A stretch of DNA of 7,465 nt from Hyphomicrobiales bacterium (GCA_003133345.1 PKXB01000138.1:33202-40666); one strand, 5' to 3'. Shown: positions 1 to 6,225, numbered from the stretch's first letter. The notes: generated from the sequence alone by a model not told the origin. Program-made: numbers and translations.

Positions 1-168
1 ACGCCGCCCGACGTGCTCAGCCAGATGTCGCTCGCGGTGCCGCTGATGCTGCTGTACGAAGGCTCGATCTGGTCGGTGCGCATCGTGGAGAAGAAGGCGA
101 AGGCCGAGGACGCCAAGGATGCCGAGAAGGCGGCGGCCGAGGCGGCCGCGGCCAAGCCGGCGGAGTAA
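1..168 (+). CDS. tatC: Sec-independent protein translocase TatC, C-terminal fragment (5' end outside window)
   Basis: The window opens in frame inside a gene that ends with TAA at 166-168, leaving 55 residues. The visible sequence begins TPPDVLSQMSLAVPLMLLYE and continues GSIWSVRIVEKK. This matches the last transmembrane region and end of TatC, whose family typically reads TPPDxxSQ..LaiPlxlLYE just before the C-terminus. TatC is the inner-membrane receptor that recognises twin-arginine signal peptides and works with TatA/TatB to export folded proteins. After the last membrane segment comes a cytoplasmic low-complexity tail rich in Lys, Glu and Ala (ending AAAAKPAE), common in alphaproteobacterial TatC and probably not conserved. 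The position immediately upstream of serS matches the usual alphaproteobacterial tatABC-serS-surE order. The family call is firm; most of the protein is not visible. Confidence 0.93.
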   Translation, partial: TPPDVLSQMSLAVPLMLLYEGSIWSVRIVEKKAKAEDAKDAEKAAAEAAAAKPAE

Positions 169-191
169 TTTACGGCCGCGCGGCAACCGCT

Positions 192-222
192 CTTTCCCTC
201 TCCCGCAAGGGGAGAGGGGAAG
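192..222. repeat. CCCTCTCCC inverted repeat (hairpin) between tatC and serS
   Basis: Arms CTTTCCCTCTCCC (192-204) and GGGAGAGGGGAAG (210-222) pair over 13 positions, including one G-T wobble, around a 5-nt loop. Hairpins of this CCCTCTCC/GGAGAGGG type recur between genes in Bradyrhizobium-like genomes, so it is probably a dispersed repeat. It could also act as a transcription terminator or mRNA stabiliser for tat, but no clear T-run follows it. The rest of the 103-bp gap between tatC and serS shows nothing else recognisable. Confidence 0.6.
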
Positions 223-271
223 CGCGCCGCCCTTACTTTCCCAACCCGCCGATTCCGACTAAGAAGCCCCC

Positions 272-1675
272 ATGTACGACATCAAATGGATTCGCGAGCA
301 TCCGGACGCCTTCGACCGCGGGCTGACGCGGCGCGCCTTGCAGCCGCTGTCGGGCAAGCTGCTGGCGCTCGACGAAAAGCGGCGGGCGGCGATCACCAAA
401 TACGAGCAGGCGCAGGCGCGCCGCAATGCGGCGTCGAAGGAAATCGGCGAGGCCAAAAAGAAAAAGGACGAGGCCGCAGCGCTTAAGCTGATGGCCGAGG
501 TGAACGAGCTTAAAGTCACGCTGCCTGCGTTGGAGGCCGAGCAGAAAAAACTTGGCGACGAGCTCGCCAAGGAGCTGGCGCAAATTCCCAACATGCCGCT
601 CGACGACGTGCCGGACGGCACGGATGCCGGCGGCAATGTCGAGCATCATCAGTCCGGCAAGAAGCGCGACTATGCGTTCAAGCCCAAGCAGCATTTCGAA
701 CTGGGCGAAGCGCTCGGCCAGATGGATTTCGAACTGGCGGCGAAATTATCCGGCGCCCGCTTTGTCGTTTTGCAGAAAGGCTTGGCGCGCATGGAACGCG
801 CGCTCGGGCAATTCATGCTCGATCTGCATACCGGCGAGAAGCACGGATATACCGAAGTCAACCCGCCGCTCATGGTGCGCGACGCTGCAATGTTTGGGAC
901 AGGTCAACTTCCAAAATTTAAAGAGGACCAATTCTTTTCGACAGAAATGAATTGGCGGACCACTCGGCTAAATGAGATTTTGAGTCCGCTGGAGCAGGAA
1001 ATCGCAAACCGAAAGCAAAATACAAAAAAGGTAATTGATGATCTGATCGAGGAAGCCGAGACGAAAGAGCAATTTTGGCTCATCCCCACCGCCGAAGTGC
1101 CGCTCACCAATCTGGTGCGCGAGTCCATTGTCGAGGAAGACAAATTGCCGATACGGCTGACCGCCTGCACGCCGTGCTTCCGCGCCGAAGCCGGCGCGGC
1201 GGGAAAAGACACGCGCGGCATGATCCGTCAGCACCAGTTCACCAAGGTCGAACTGGTTTCGATCACCACGCCGGAAAAATCGAAAGAAGAACACGAGCGC
1301 ATGCTGGCCTGCGCCGAAGAGGTGCTCAAGAAGCTCGATCTGCATTACCGCGTGGTCACGCTCTGCACCGGCGACATGGGTTTCGCCGCGCAGAAGACCT
1401 ACGACATCGAGGTCTGGCTGCCGGGCCAGGCCATGTATCGCGAGATTTCGTCGTGCTCGAACTGCGGCGAGTTCCAGGCGCGCCGCATGAACGCGCGCTA
1501 CCGCAGCAAAGACGGCGTGCGCCACGTCCACACGCTCAACGGCTCCGGCGTCGCGGTCGGCCGCGCGCTGATCGCGGTGATGGAGACCTATCAGGACGAT
1601 CAAGGCGCGATCGTGGTGCCCGAGGCGCTCAAGCCCTATATGGGCGGCGTGAGCAAGATAGCGAGCAGCGAGTAG
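272..1675 (+). CDS. serS: Seryl-tRNA synthetase (class II), with an atypical AT-rich internal insertion
   Basis: SerRS joins L-serine to tRNA-Ser (and tRNA-Sec) with ATP, in the cytoplasm. The protein has 467 residues against roughly 425-430 usual for bacteria. Residues about 30-105 form the charged helical tRNA-binding arm ([20 protein letters not shown]). The class II core follows: motif 1 region near 180-205 ([12 protein letters not shown]), the serine-binding TAE loop at 272-276 (PTAEV), motif 2 around 302-328 ([20 protein letters not shown] then KVELV), and motif 3 around 424-440 ([17 protein letters not shown]). Between GTGQLPKF (209-216) and FWLIPTAEV (268-276) the spacing is about 35 residues longer than in E. 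coli SerRS, and the DNA there (about 893-1081) is near 42% GC, whereas a sampled line near the 3' end is above 70%. The last residues, SKIASSE, and the TAG stop lie inside a repeat that begins near 1660. The ATG at 272 gives the canonical N-terminus [14 protein letters not shown], with a weak AAGAAG at 261-266. Reading frame is intact throughout. Confidence 0.97.
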   Translation: MYDIKWIREHPDAFDRGLTRRALQPLSGKLLALDEKRRAAITKYEQAQARRNAASKEIGEAKKKKDEAAALKLMAEVNELKVTLPALEAEQKKLGDELAKELAQIPNMPLDDVPDGTDAGGNVEHHQSGKKRDYAFKPKQHFELGEALGQMDFELAAKLSGARFVVLQKGLARMERALGQFMLDLHTGEKHGYTEVNPPLMVRDAAMFGTGQLPKFKEDQFFSTEMNWRTTRLNEILSPLEQEIANRKQNTKKVIDDLIEEAETKEQFWLIPTAEVPLTNLVRESIVEEDKLPIRLTACTPCFRAEAGAAGKDTRGMIRQHQFTKVELVSITTPEKSKEEHERMLACAEEVLKKLDLHYRVVTLCTGDMGFAAQKTYDIEVWLPGQAMYREISSCSNCGEFQARRMNARYRSKDGVRHVHTLNGSGVAVGRALIAVMETYQDDQGAIVVPEALKPYMGGVSKIASSE

Positions 1676-1733
1676 CGAATAGGATGGCGCCTTTACTATT
1701 CGCCATTCGCTATTCGCCATTCGCCATTCGCTC
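1660..1733. repeat. Intergenic inverted repeat of ATTCGCCATTCGC units overlapping the serS 3' end
   Basis: The left arm (1660-1682) is made of AGCGA(G/A)(C/T)AGCGA-like units; the right arm (1696-1732) is the complement, CTATTCGCCATTCGC followed by further ATTCGCCATTCGC units. Together they form an imperfect long hairpin. The left arm covers the last five codons and the TAG stop of serS (1673-1675). The same unit appears again at 6362-6425. Such GCGAATGGCGAATAG runs are frequent intergenic repeats in Bradyrhizobium-like genomes. It fills most of the 80-bp serS-surE gap and could attenuate readthrough into surE. Confidence 0.75.
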
Positions 1734-1755
1734 TACCAAGCGATAGAACCACTCC

Positions 1756-2517
1756 ATGCGCATCCTCATCACCAACGACGACGGCATCCACGCGCCGGGC
1801 CTCGAGGCCTGCGAAAAAATCGCGCGCAAACTGTCGGACGAGATCTGGATCGTGGCGCCGGAAAGCGACCAGTCCGGCGTGTCGCATTCATTGTCGCTCA
1901 ACGACCCGCTGCGCCTGCGCGAAGTGGCCGAGCGGCATTTCGCGGTCAAGGGCACGCCGACCGATTGCGTGATCATGGGCGCGCGCCATCTGATGAAAGA
2001 GATGCCCGACCTGGTGCTGTCCGGCGTCAACCGCGGCCGCAATGCCGCCGAGGACGTGACCTATTCGGGCACCGTCGCCGGCGCCATGGAAGGTACCGTG
2101 CTCGGCATTCCGTCGTTCTCGCTCTCGCAGGCTTATGCTGTCTCGACCCGGCACACGCCGCACTGGGAGACCGCGATCAAATTCGCACCCGATCTGATCC
2201 GCCGCGTGCTCAAGACCGGCATGCCGCGCGACGTGCTGGTCAATGTCAATTTTCCAGATTGCCCGCCGGATGAAGTCGCCGGCATCGCCATCGTCACCCA
2301 AGGCAAACGCGACCAGGAGCTGCTGCGGATCGACGCGCGCCACGACGGGCGCGGCAATCCGTATTACTGGATCGCCTTCGGCCGCGGCGGCATTGCCGGA
2401 GCGGCGGCCGGCAGCGATCTCGCCGCGCTCAACGACAAGCGCATCGCGATCACGCCGTTGCGGCTCGACATGACCGACGCGCCGTTCATGACGAAACTGG
2501 CGGATGTTTTCGGTTAA
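1756..2517 (+). CDS. surE: 5'/3'-nucleotidase SurE
   Basis: SurE is a divalent-metal-dependent phosphatase that removes phosphate from nucleoside 5'- and 3'-monophosphates and can act on short polyphosphate; it is tied to stationary-phase survival. The protein has 253 residues, the normal family length. The N-terminal signature MRILITNDDGIHAPGL supplies metal ligands D8 and D9; S40 (APESDQSGVSHS) and N92 (LSGVNRGRNAAEDVTYSGTV) fit the other two ligand positions known from the family. GTVAGAMEGTVLGIPSFSLS and LVNVNFPD are further conserved blocks, and the fold appears complete. The ATG at 1756 fits the family's canonical start; no strong Shine-Dalgarno is visible. It follows serS by 80 bp of mostly repeat sequence. 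Its TAA stop (2515-2517) overlaps the stop of the opposite-strand receiver gene within TTAA, so there is no room for a terminator between them. Confidence 0.97.
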   Translation: MRILITNDDGIHAPGLEACEKIARKLSDEIWIVAPESDQSGVSHSLSLNDPLRLREVAERHFAVKGTPTDCVIMGARHLMKEMPDLVLSGVNRGRNAAEDVTYSGTVAGAMEGTVLGIPSFSLSQAYAVSTRHTPHWETAIKFAPDLIRRVLKTGMPRDVLVNVNFPDCPPDEVAGIAIVTQGKRDQELLRIDARHDGRGNPYYWIAFGRGGIAGAAAGSDLAALNDKRIAITPLRLDMTDAPFMTKLADVFG

Positions 2518-2885
2518 GTGGCGGCGAGCAATTCGTCGAGCGCGGCTTTGAGCTGATCGATCTGGAACGGTTTCTGCAGCGCCGGACGATCGTGATAGGG
2601 CTCGGTCAGGCTGCGCTCGCCATAGCCGGTGACGAACACGAACGGCAGGCCGCGCTTGGCCAGAATCTCCGCGACCGGATAGATCTCCTGGCCGTCGAGA
2701 TTGACGTCGAGAATGGCGGCGTTGAAATCGCCGCTGGCCGCGAGTTCGCTCGCCTCGGCGATGGTGCCGACCGCCGCGGCCACCTCGTAGCCGAGGTCGG
2801 CGAGCATGTCCTCCAGCAGCATGCGGATCAGATATTCATCCTCGACCACGAGAAGGCGTGGCACCGCTCGCGAGGCATCGCTCAT
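2514..2885 (-). CDS. Single-domain response regulator (stand-alone receiver, FAT GUY-like)
   Basis: This encodes a lone CheY-like receiver of about 123 residues with no output domain, so it probably acts by phosphotransfer or protein binding rather than on DNA. Counting from the longer GTG-initiated form: acidic pair E21/D22 (VVEDEYLIR), phospho-acceptor D66 (AAILDVNL), switch T92 and conserved K111 (QKPF). The stretch PFVFVTGYG resembles the FAT GUY receiver subclass known in alphaproteobacteria, often linked to HWE/HisKA2 kinases and stress signalling; that functional link is inference. I chose the ATG at 2885 because GGGAG lies 6 nt upstream; a GTG at 2903 would add six residues (MNREPV). 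The gene is convergent with surE (4-nt overlap of stops) and divergent from pcm, separating two genes that are often adjacent. No partner histidine kinase lies in the window. Confidence 0.9.
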   Translation of the reverse strand: MSDASRAVPRLLVVEDEYLIRMLLEDMLADLGYEVAAAVGTIAEASELAASGDFNAAILDVNLDGQEIYPVAEILAKRGLPFVFVTGYGERSLTEPYHDRPALQKPFQIDQLKAALDELLAAT

Positions 2886-2972
2886 CACCGGCTCCCGGTT
2901 CACAACTGTATCCCGGCAAGCTTACATGAATCACCGGCAAACGTGCTAAATTTGCGGCGAAAGGGGTAAGCC
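2886..2972. promoter_or_regulatory. Divergent intergenic region between receiver gene and pcm, with a CCGGCAA direct repeat
   Basis: These 87 bp must hold the promoters of both divergent genes unless pcm is transcribed from elsewhere. Two copies of CCGGCAA (2913-2919 and 2934-2940) are spaced 21 bp start to start, about two helical turns, which would suit a dimeric regulator. No convincing -35/-10 pair was identified. AAGGGG at 2961-2966 is a good Shine-Dalgarno for the GTG start of pcm at 2973. The regulatory role is inference. Confidence 0.35.
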
Positions 2973-3632
2973 GTGCCGAACCAACCGCGCGACGCACAAG
3001 CCGAAGAACACATGGAATTCCTGCTGACGCTGCGGCGGCGCGGCATCGGCGACCAGGCGGTGCTGCGGGCCATGGACGAGGTGCCGCGCGGACAGTTCGT
3101 CGAGCCGGAATTCGCCGAGCGCGCCTATGCCGACCATGCGCTGCCGATCGAATGCGGGCAGACCATCAGCCAGCCCTATGTGGTGGCCTATATGACCGAG
3201 CAGCTGGCGTTGCGGCCGCATCATCGCGTGCTCGAGGTAGGCACCGGCTCGGGCTATCAGGCCGCGGTGCTCTCGCGCCTGGCGCGCGAGGTGGTGAGCA
3301 TCGAGCGCTATCGCACGCTCGCCGAGCAGGCGAGGGTCCGCCTGCGCGCGCTCGGCTACGACAATGTGGAGGTCGTGACCGGCGACGGCTTTGCCGGCGT
3401 GCCGGGCAAGGCGCCGTATGACCGCATCATCGTCACCGCCGCCGCAGAGCAGGTGCCGCAGACCCTGATCGATCAGCTCGGCGATGACGGGGTGATGATT
3501 TTGCCGCTCGGGCCGCACGGCGGATCGCAACACATTATCAAGCTTACCAAATCGCAAACGGGCATCGCCCGGGAAAACCTGATTGCGGTGCGTTTCGTGC
3601 CGTTATTGCCGGGGCAGGCGCAGGAACTGTGA
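2973..3632 (+). CDS. pcm: Protein-L-isoaspartate O-methyltransferase
   Basis: PCMT uses S-adenosylmethionine to methylate isoaspartyl residues in aged proteins, starting their repair to aspartate. The protein has 219 residues, the usual size. The N-terminal segment [15 protein letters not shown], then [17 protein letters not shown] (residues 62-78), is the substrate-binding PCMT signature. [16 protein letters not shown] (86-101) is SAM-binding motif I; VVTGDGF (134-140) and [11 protein letters not shown] (148-158) form motif [14 protein letters not shown] (169-180) is motif III. The start is GTG at 2973, supported by AAGGGG 6 nt upstream. It follows the receiver gene divergently and precedes the lipoprotein gene by 170-180 bp, giving a surE-(receiver)-pcm-nlpD-like order like that of gammaproteobacteria. 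The C-terminus [12 protein letters not shown] is intact. Confidence 0.97.
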   Translation: MPNQPRDAQAEEHMEFLLTLRRRGIGDQAVLRAMDEVPRGQFVEPEFAERAYADHALPIECGQTISQPYVVAYMTEQLALRPHHRVLEVGTGSGYQAAVLSRLAREVVSIERYRTLAEQARVRLRALGYDNVEVVTGDGFAGVPGKAPYDRIIVTAAAEQVPQTLIDQLGDDGVMILPLGPHGGSQHIIKLTKSQTGIARENLIAVRFVPLLPGQAQEL

Positions 3633-3644
3633 AATTTGTACGTT

Positions 3645-3692
3645 GCGCATGATCGTATCCGAAAACCGGTGCCCACTTTTCGGGATCACGCG
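3645..3692. repeat. Palindromic intergenic repeat (GCATGATC…CCGAAAA…TTTTCGG…GATCACGC)
   Basis: The outer arms GCGCATGATC (3645-3654) and GATCACGCGC pair with one mismatch; the inner arms CCGAAAA (3659-3665) and TTTTCGG pair perfectly around CCGGTGCCCAC. This is the GCATGATCxxxTCCGAAAACCGG family of repeats that is abundant in Bradyrhizobium/Rhodopseudomonas-type genomes. The same left half appears again at 7446-7465. It lies 12 bp after the pcm stop, where it may also serve as a terminator or mRNA 3'-end stabiliser. Confidence 0.8.
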
Positions 3693-3746
3693 CCGGCTGT
3701 GACATTTTTGCCGAACTCAAATGCATCGGCAACGATCTGGTAATTC

Positions 3747-3761
3747 TTAAAACCTTATTTA
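3747..3761. promoter_or_regulatory. Possible CtrA-like site upstream of the lipoprotein gene
   Basis: The 15-mer TTAA-AACCTTA-TTTA fits the alphaproteobacterial CtrA consensus TTAA-N7-TTAA at 7 of 8 specified positions and lies about 55-70 bp upstream of the lipoprotein start. The stretch 3730-3800 is clearly AT-rich compared with its surroundings, as expected for a promoter. A cell-cycle regulator would make sense for a division-linked LytM protein. One near-match in AT-rich DNA is weak evidence. Confidence 0.25.
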
Positions 3762-3816
3762 CTCGCAAATGGTTTATTTCGAACGCAATTTATCTTGTGT
3801 ATGAGTGAGTAACCAC

Positions 3817-5082
3817 ATGCCGCGCATCAACGTGCCGTCTCGCTCGCATTTTTGGCCGCACGTTGCAGTCCTCGCGCTGGTGGGCATTGCCGCCGCCGGT
3901 TGTTCGGATAGCTCACGCTTCGACTCCAACCCATACGCCTCCAACCGCAACGCCCGCCAGCAAGAGACGACCGGCTCGATCGCGTCGCGCCCGGCGTCTA
4001 GCGGCCATGTTGAATCGCAGCCGCTGCCGGCGCCGAGCCGTCCCACCACGGTCGCCAGCACGGGCGGCGTCGCCACCGGCGCACAGGGCCTGGGCGCATA
4101 CCGCCCCGGCACGTCCGACGTCACCGGATCGGTGCCCGCGCGTCCAGCGCCTGCGCCAACCGGGCATTGGACCTGGGACGGCGGCTCGCCGGTGACGGTC
4201 AGTTCCGGCGAAACGATTGAGAGCATCGCGCGCAAATACGGCGTGCCGGCATCCGCCATCATGCAGACCAACGGCTTCCGCGAAGGAGCGGTGCTCAGGC
4301 CGGGCCAGCGCGTGGTCATTCCGCGCTACGTCACGGCCAGTGCAAGCCAGGCGGCGGCTGCGCCGCAAAGTTCGGTCGCGCCGCGCGCCGCCGACAACGT
4401 GCATATCGTCGAGCCCGGCGAAAGCATGTTGGGGATCGCGCACAAACACGGCGTTACGATCACGGCTTTGGCGCGCGCCAACAACATCCAGCCCTATGCC
4501 AAGATCAGCATCGGCGACCGCCTCACTATTCCGGGTGGCCGCCACGTGGCCGAGCGCCAGACGTCGGCGCCGCAGGTGGCGCCGCCGCGCACGGCGGCGG
4601 TCGAGAAGGTCGCCAGCGCGCCGGCCCAGAGTGCGCGCGTCGCCACGCCCGAACACCAGACCACCGAGAGCGTGACCCAGACCGCGGAAGCGGCCGGCAG
4701 CATGCCGTCGTTCCGCTGGCCGGTGAAGGGCCGCATCATCGCCGGCTTCGGCCCGCGCCCGAACGGCGCGCAGAACGACGGCATCAATCTGGCTGTGCCG
4801 GAAGGCACGCCGATCAAGGCCGCCGATGACGGCGTCGTCGCCTACGCGGGCAATGAATTGAAGGGCTACGGCAACCTGATTTTGATCCGCCACGCCAACG
4901 GCTTCGTGTCGGCCTATGCCAACGCCAGCGAACTCATGGTCAAGCGTGGCGACACCATCAAGCGCGGGCAGGTGATAGCGCATGCCGGGCAGACCGGCAA
5001 CGTGACCTCGCCGCAACTGCATTTCGAGATCCGCAAGGGTTCGACCCCGGTCGATCCGACCAAGTATCTCGGCGGGGCGTAA
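3817..5082 (+). CDS. NlpD/DipM-type lipoprotein: two LysM domains plus degenerate LytM (M23) domain
   Basis: Probable envelope lipoprotein that binds peptidoglycan and activates an amidase during division, as NlpD and EnvC do. Numbering is from the alternative GTG at 3805 (425 residues); the ATG at 3817 (residue 5) is preferred, but neither has a strong Shine-Dalgarno. A basic N-terminus and hydrophobic segment (residues about 18-31) lead to AAAGC with C33 as lipidation site. A Pro/Ser/Thr-rich linker follows, then LysM1 (about 128-174, ending PGQRVVIP), LysM2 (about 198-243, ending IGDRLTIP), an Ala/Pro linker, and the LytM domain (about 303-423, starting FRWPVKGRIIAGFG). The M23 zinc and catalytic positions are mostly lost: NDGINLA replaces HxGxDia (N324, N328), YAN replaces YAH (N373), and SPQLHFE replaces HLHFE (Q404), leaving only H406. 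It is therefore unlikely to be an active endopeptidase. The last 132 nt, with the stop, are repeated at 6227-6358. Confidence 0.92.
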   Translation: MPRINVPSRSHFWPHVAVLALVGIAAAGCSDSSRFDSNPYASNRNARQQETTGSIASRPASSGHVESQPLPAPSRPTTVASTGGVATGAQGLGAYRPGTSDVTGSVPARPAPAPTGHWTWDGGSPVTVSSGETIESIARKYGVPASAIMQTNGFREGAVLRPGQRVVIPRYVTASASQAAAAPQSSVAPRAADNVHIVEPGESMLGIAHKHGVTITALARANNIQPYAKISIGDRLTIPGGRHVAERQTSAPQVAPPRTAAVEKVASAPAQSARVATPEHQTTESVTQTAEAAGSMPSFRWPVKGRIIAGFGPRPNGAQNDGINLAVPEGTPIKAADDGVVAYAGNELKGYGNLILIRHANGFVSAYANASELMVKRGDTIKRGQVIAHAGQTGNVTSPQLHFEIRKGSTPVDPTKYLGGA

Positions 5083-5087
5083 GACGA
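4951..5087 (+). repeat. Direct repeat copy 1: 3' end of the lipoprotein gene
   Basis: The segment from GACACCATCAAGCGCGGG to TAAGACGA matches 6227-6363 without gaps, with 9 differences in 137 nt (about 93% identity). Six differences are synonymous and three change a residue (V to A, Q to P, K to T, copy 1 to copy 2). Similarity stops right after TAAGACGA. This copy is in frame with, and forms the end of, the intact gene. Confidence 0.9.
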
Positions 5088-5505
5088 AGGCGCGTAGTCG
5101 TAAAACATTCAGCCCGCACGTCCATTCTAGGTCGGCTCTTACCTCAAAAGCGGACAGTCATTGGCACGGTCCGTAAGTCCGCTTTGTGCCGATAGTGTTG
5201 ATAAAGTCCTCAGCGAGCCGCTAGAACGCAACAATCAAATCCGAACAGCGATCTGTTTGAATCGAAAACGCGTACGCGGCGCCGATTTTGAATCAATGTT
5301 GCGCGTTCGAGCCCATAAAATCGTTTTTCGACACTATCTGCCCGGAGCAGACATCGCGCTTGTTGTTCAATTGACAGACGATGCCGGCTTGCAGGACTAA
5401 AAAAAGGCCACCGAGGGCTGTTGTGCAGCACTTAGCGGCCGTGCATGAATGCGGTGTGTCGATTGTTGCAAGCCCGATCATTCTCACCATTCTAGGAGAT
5501 TTGAA
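5083..5505. other. Left part of the inserted region; no convincing gene
   Basis: This stretch of about 420 bp follows the lipoprotein stop and precedes the DUF3096-like gene. Its composition is less GC-rich than the flanking core genes. It holds a 9-bp inverted repeat (5147-5185) and an open frame (5161-5400, TTG start, 79 codons) that lacks a Shine-Dalgarno and recognisable motifs, so I do not call it. A short A-run follows that frame at about 5399-5405. I see no tRNA, integrase or transposase remnant. Confidence 0.5.
5147..5185. repeat. Inverted repeat AAAGCGGAC…GTCCGCTTT
   Basis: Perfect 9-bp arms at 5147-5155 and 5177-5185 flank a 21-nt spacer. It lies about 60 bp past the end of direct-repeat copy 1, near the left edge of the inserted DNA. 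AAAGCGGACA/TGTCCGCTTT motifs are common between genes in rhizobial genomes, so this is probably a dispersed repeat fragment. It could also be a terminator-like hairpin for the lipoprotein gene. Confidence 0.5.
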
Positions 5506-5661
5506 ATGGTCCTCACCGTCGCTCACATCACGCCGCTCGTCGCTCTTATCGCCGGTATTTTGATCCTGATCCTTCCAAGGCTGTTGAACTATATCGTCGC
5601 CCTCTACCTCATCGTGGTAGGCTTGATCGGGCTCAACGGCATCTACCATTTCATACAGTAA
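5506..5661 (+). CDS. Small DUF3096-like membrane protein (51 aa)
   Basis: The product reads MVLTVAHITPLVALIAGILI, then LILPRLLNYIVALYLIVVGL, then IGLNGIYHFIQ. It is almost wholly hydrophobic, with a first helix at about residues 8-23, a PRLLNY turn, and a second helix at about 27-45. The pattern TPLxALIAGILILIxPRLLNYIVAxYLIxVG is what I recall for the DUF3096 family of tiny inner-membrane proteins of unknown function. The start is well supported: AGGAGAT at 5494-5500 lies 5 nt before ATG 5506. It sits in the middle of the stretch bracketed by the duplicated lipoprotein-gene ends and is followed, some 320 bp later, by another small membrane-protein gene. Function is unknown; that it is a genuine gene is likely, given the Shine-Dalgarno and the family-like sequence. 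Confidence 0.82.
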   Translation: MVLTVAHITPLVALIAGILILILPRLLNYIVALYLIVVGLIGLNGIYHFIQ

Positions 5662-5985
5662 AGCAGGTTAGTATTTTCACTACGTCCGCCAGCTTAAGGC
5701 AAAGGCTGTCATGGCCGAGCTGAAATCAGCGGCATAACCCCGATGCGGCTCAGGCTTGCCGCGTCGTCCAGACCCAAGGCGCGTCCTTTGGCGCCCCGGT
5801 CGATGCCGAGACCAGCCGGCGCCGGGGTTGCTTTAAGCGACTGCGTAAGAGCAACTGTTAGCCCCCTGTGAGCAGCACGGGGTGTCCCGTTTGCTGTTCA
5901 TAAGGTCCGCTCTACCCCTTGGATGAAAGTTAACCCGATAGCATCCTTCGGGTTGTGAGTCGTCTCTCGCCATGTGGAGGCTCCC
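5662..5985. other. Non-coding stretch with several small inverted repeats; possible structured leader or small RNA
   Basis: No credible gene is visible in these 324 bp. Short perfect arm pairs occur in close succession: GGCGC/GCGCC (5778-5782 with 5791-5795), GTTGCT/AGCAAC (5827-5832 with 5850-5855), a bulged CCCC..GTG/CAC..GGGG hairpin near 5861-5882, and AACCCGA/TCGGGTT (5932-5938 with 5948-5954). The last sits about 30 nt before the Shine-Dalgarno of the next gene. Arms are short, so chance is possible in GC-rich DNA. It is either a long 5' leader of the 79-aa gene or an unrecognised RNA; I do not recognise a known riboswitch. Confidence 0.35.
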
Positions 5986-6225
5986 ATGAATGTGATCCCC
6001 TTGATCATCTATGCTGCTGAGTTGGCTTTAGCCGCGATCATCCTATTTTACGTCGTCGAAATGTTGACAATGCCCGCGAACATGAAGCGGGTCTGTCAGG
6101 GTCTGATTGTTCTGATCGCCATCCTGTCGGTGATTGGAGTGCTGCTTGGCTCTGCTCCGCCACCGGCATCACATGTCGGACCGTTAGCACCGAACTCACC
6201 GAGTAATCCCAGCATGGTCCGGTGA
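5986..6225 (+). CDS. Small two-helix membrane protein of unknown function (79 aa)
   Basis: The sequence MNVIPLIIYAAELALAAIIL followed by FYVVEMLTMP gives one hydrophobic helix (about 3-27); after the polar ANMKR turn, VCQGLIVLIAILSVIGVLLG gives a second (about 36-56). A Pro/Ser-rich tail follows (APPPASHVGPLAPNSPSNPS). The arrangement resembles short membrane proteins of the Thivi_2564 type, in which two helices flank a MP..(K/R) turn, but I hold this family call loosely. The start is ATG 5986, chosen because GGAGG (5976-5980) lies 5 nt upstream; the GTG at 5974 overlaps that site and is unlikely. The stop TGA (6223-6225) is one base before the truncated copy of the lipoprotein gene end, and the final codons (MVR) may derive from that copy. 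Part of the 5083-6226 island together with the DUF3096-like gene. Confidence 0.72.
   Translation: MNVIPLIIYAAELALAAIILFYVVEMLTMPANMKRVCQGLIVLIAILSVIGVLLGSAPPPASHVGPLAPNSPSNPSMVR

Noticed and set aside
169..271. Strong terminator after tatC
   Set aside because: The hairpin is good but no T-run follows; it is better described as a dispersed repeat with possible terminator function.
893..1081. Intein, frameshift or insertion sequence inside serS
   Set aside because: The extra segment is only about 35 residues, stays in frame, has no intein splice motifs, terminal repeats or target duplication.
968..1720. Antisense open frame (250 codons) opposite serS
   Set aside because: Shadow of serS, which carries all class II synthetase motifs.
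3913..5022. Long antisense open frame (369 codons) opposite the lipoprotein gene
   Set aside because: A GC-rich shadow frame; its Arg/His/Ala-rich composition mirrors the codon structure of the real gene.
5161..5400. Open frame of 79 codons (TTG start) in the inserted region
   Set aside because: No Shine-Dalgarno, start lies inside an inverted repeat, no recognisable motif or hydrophobic pattern; length is unremarkable for chance.
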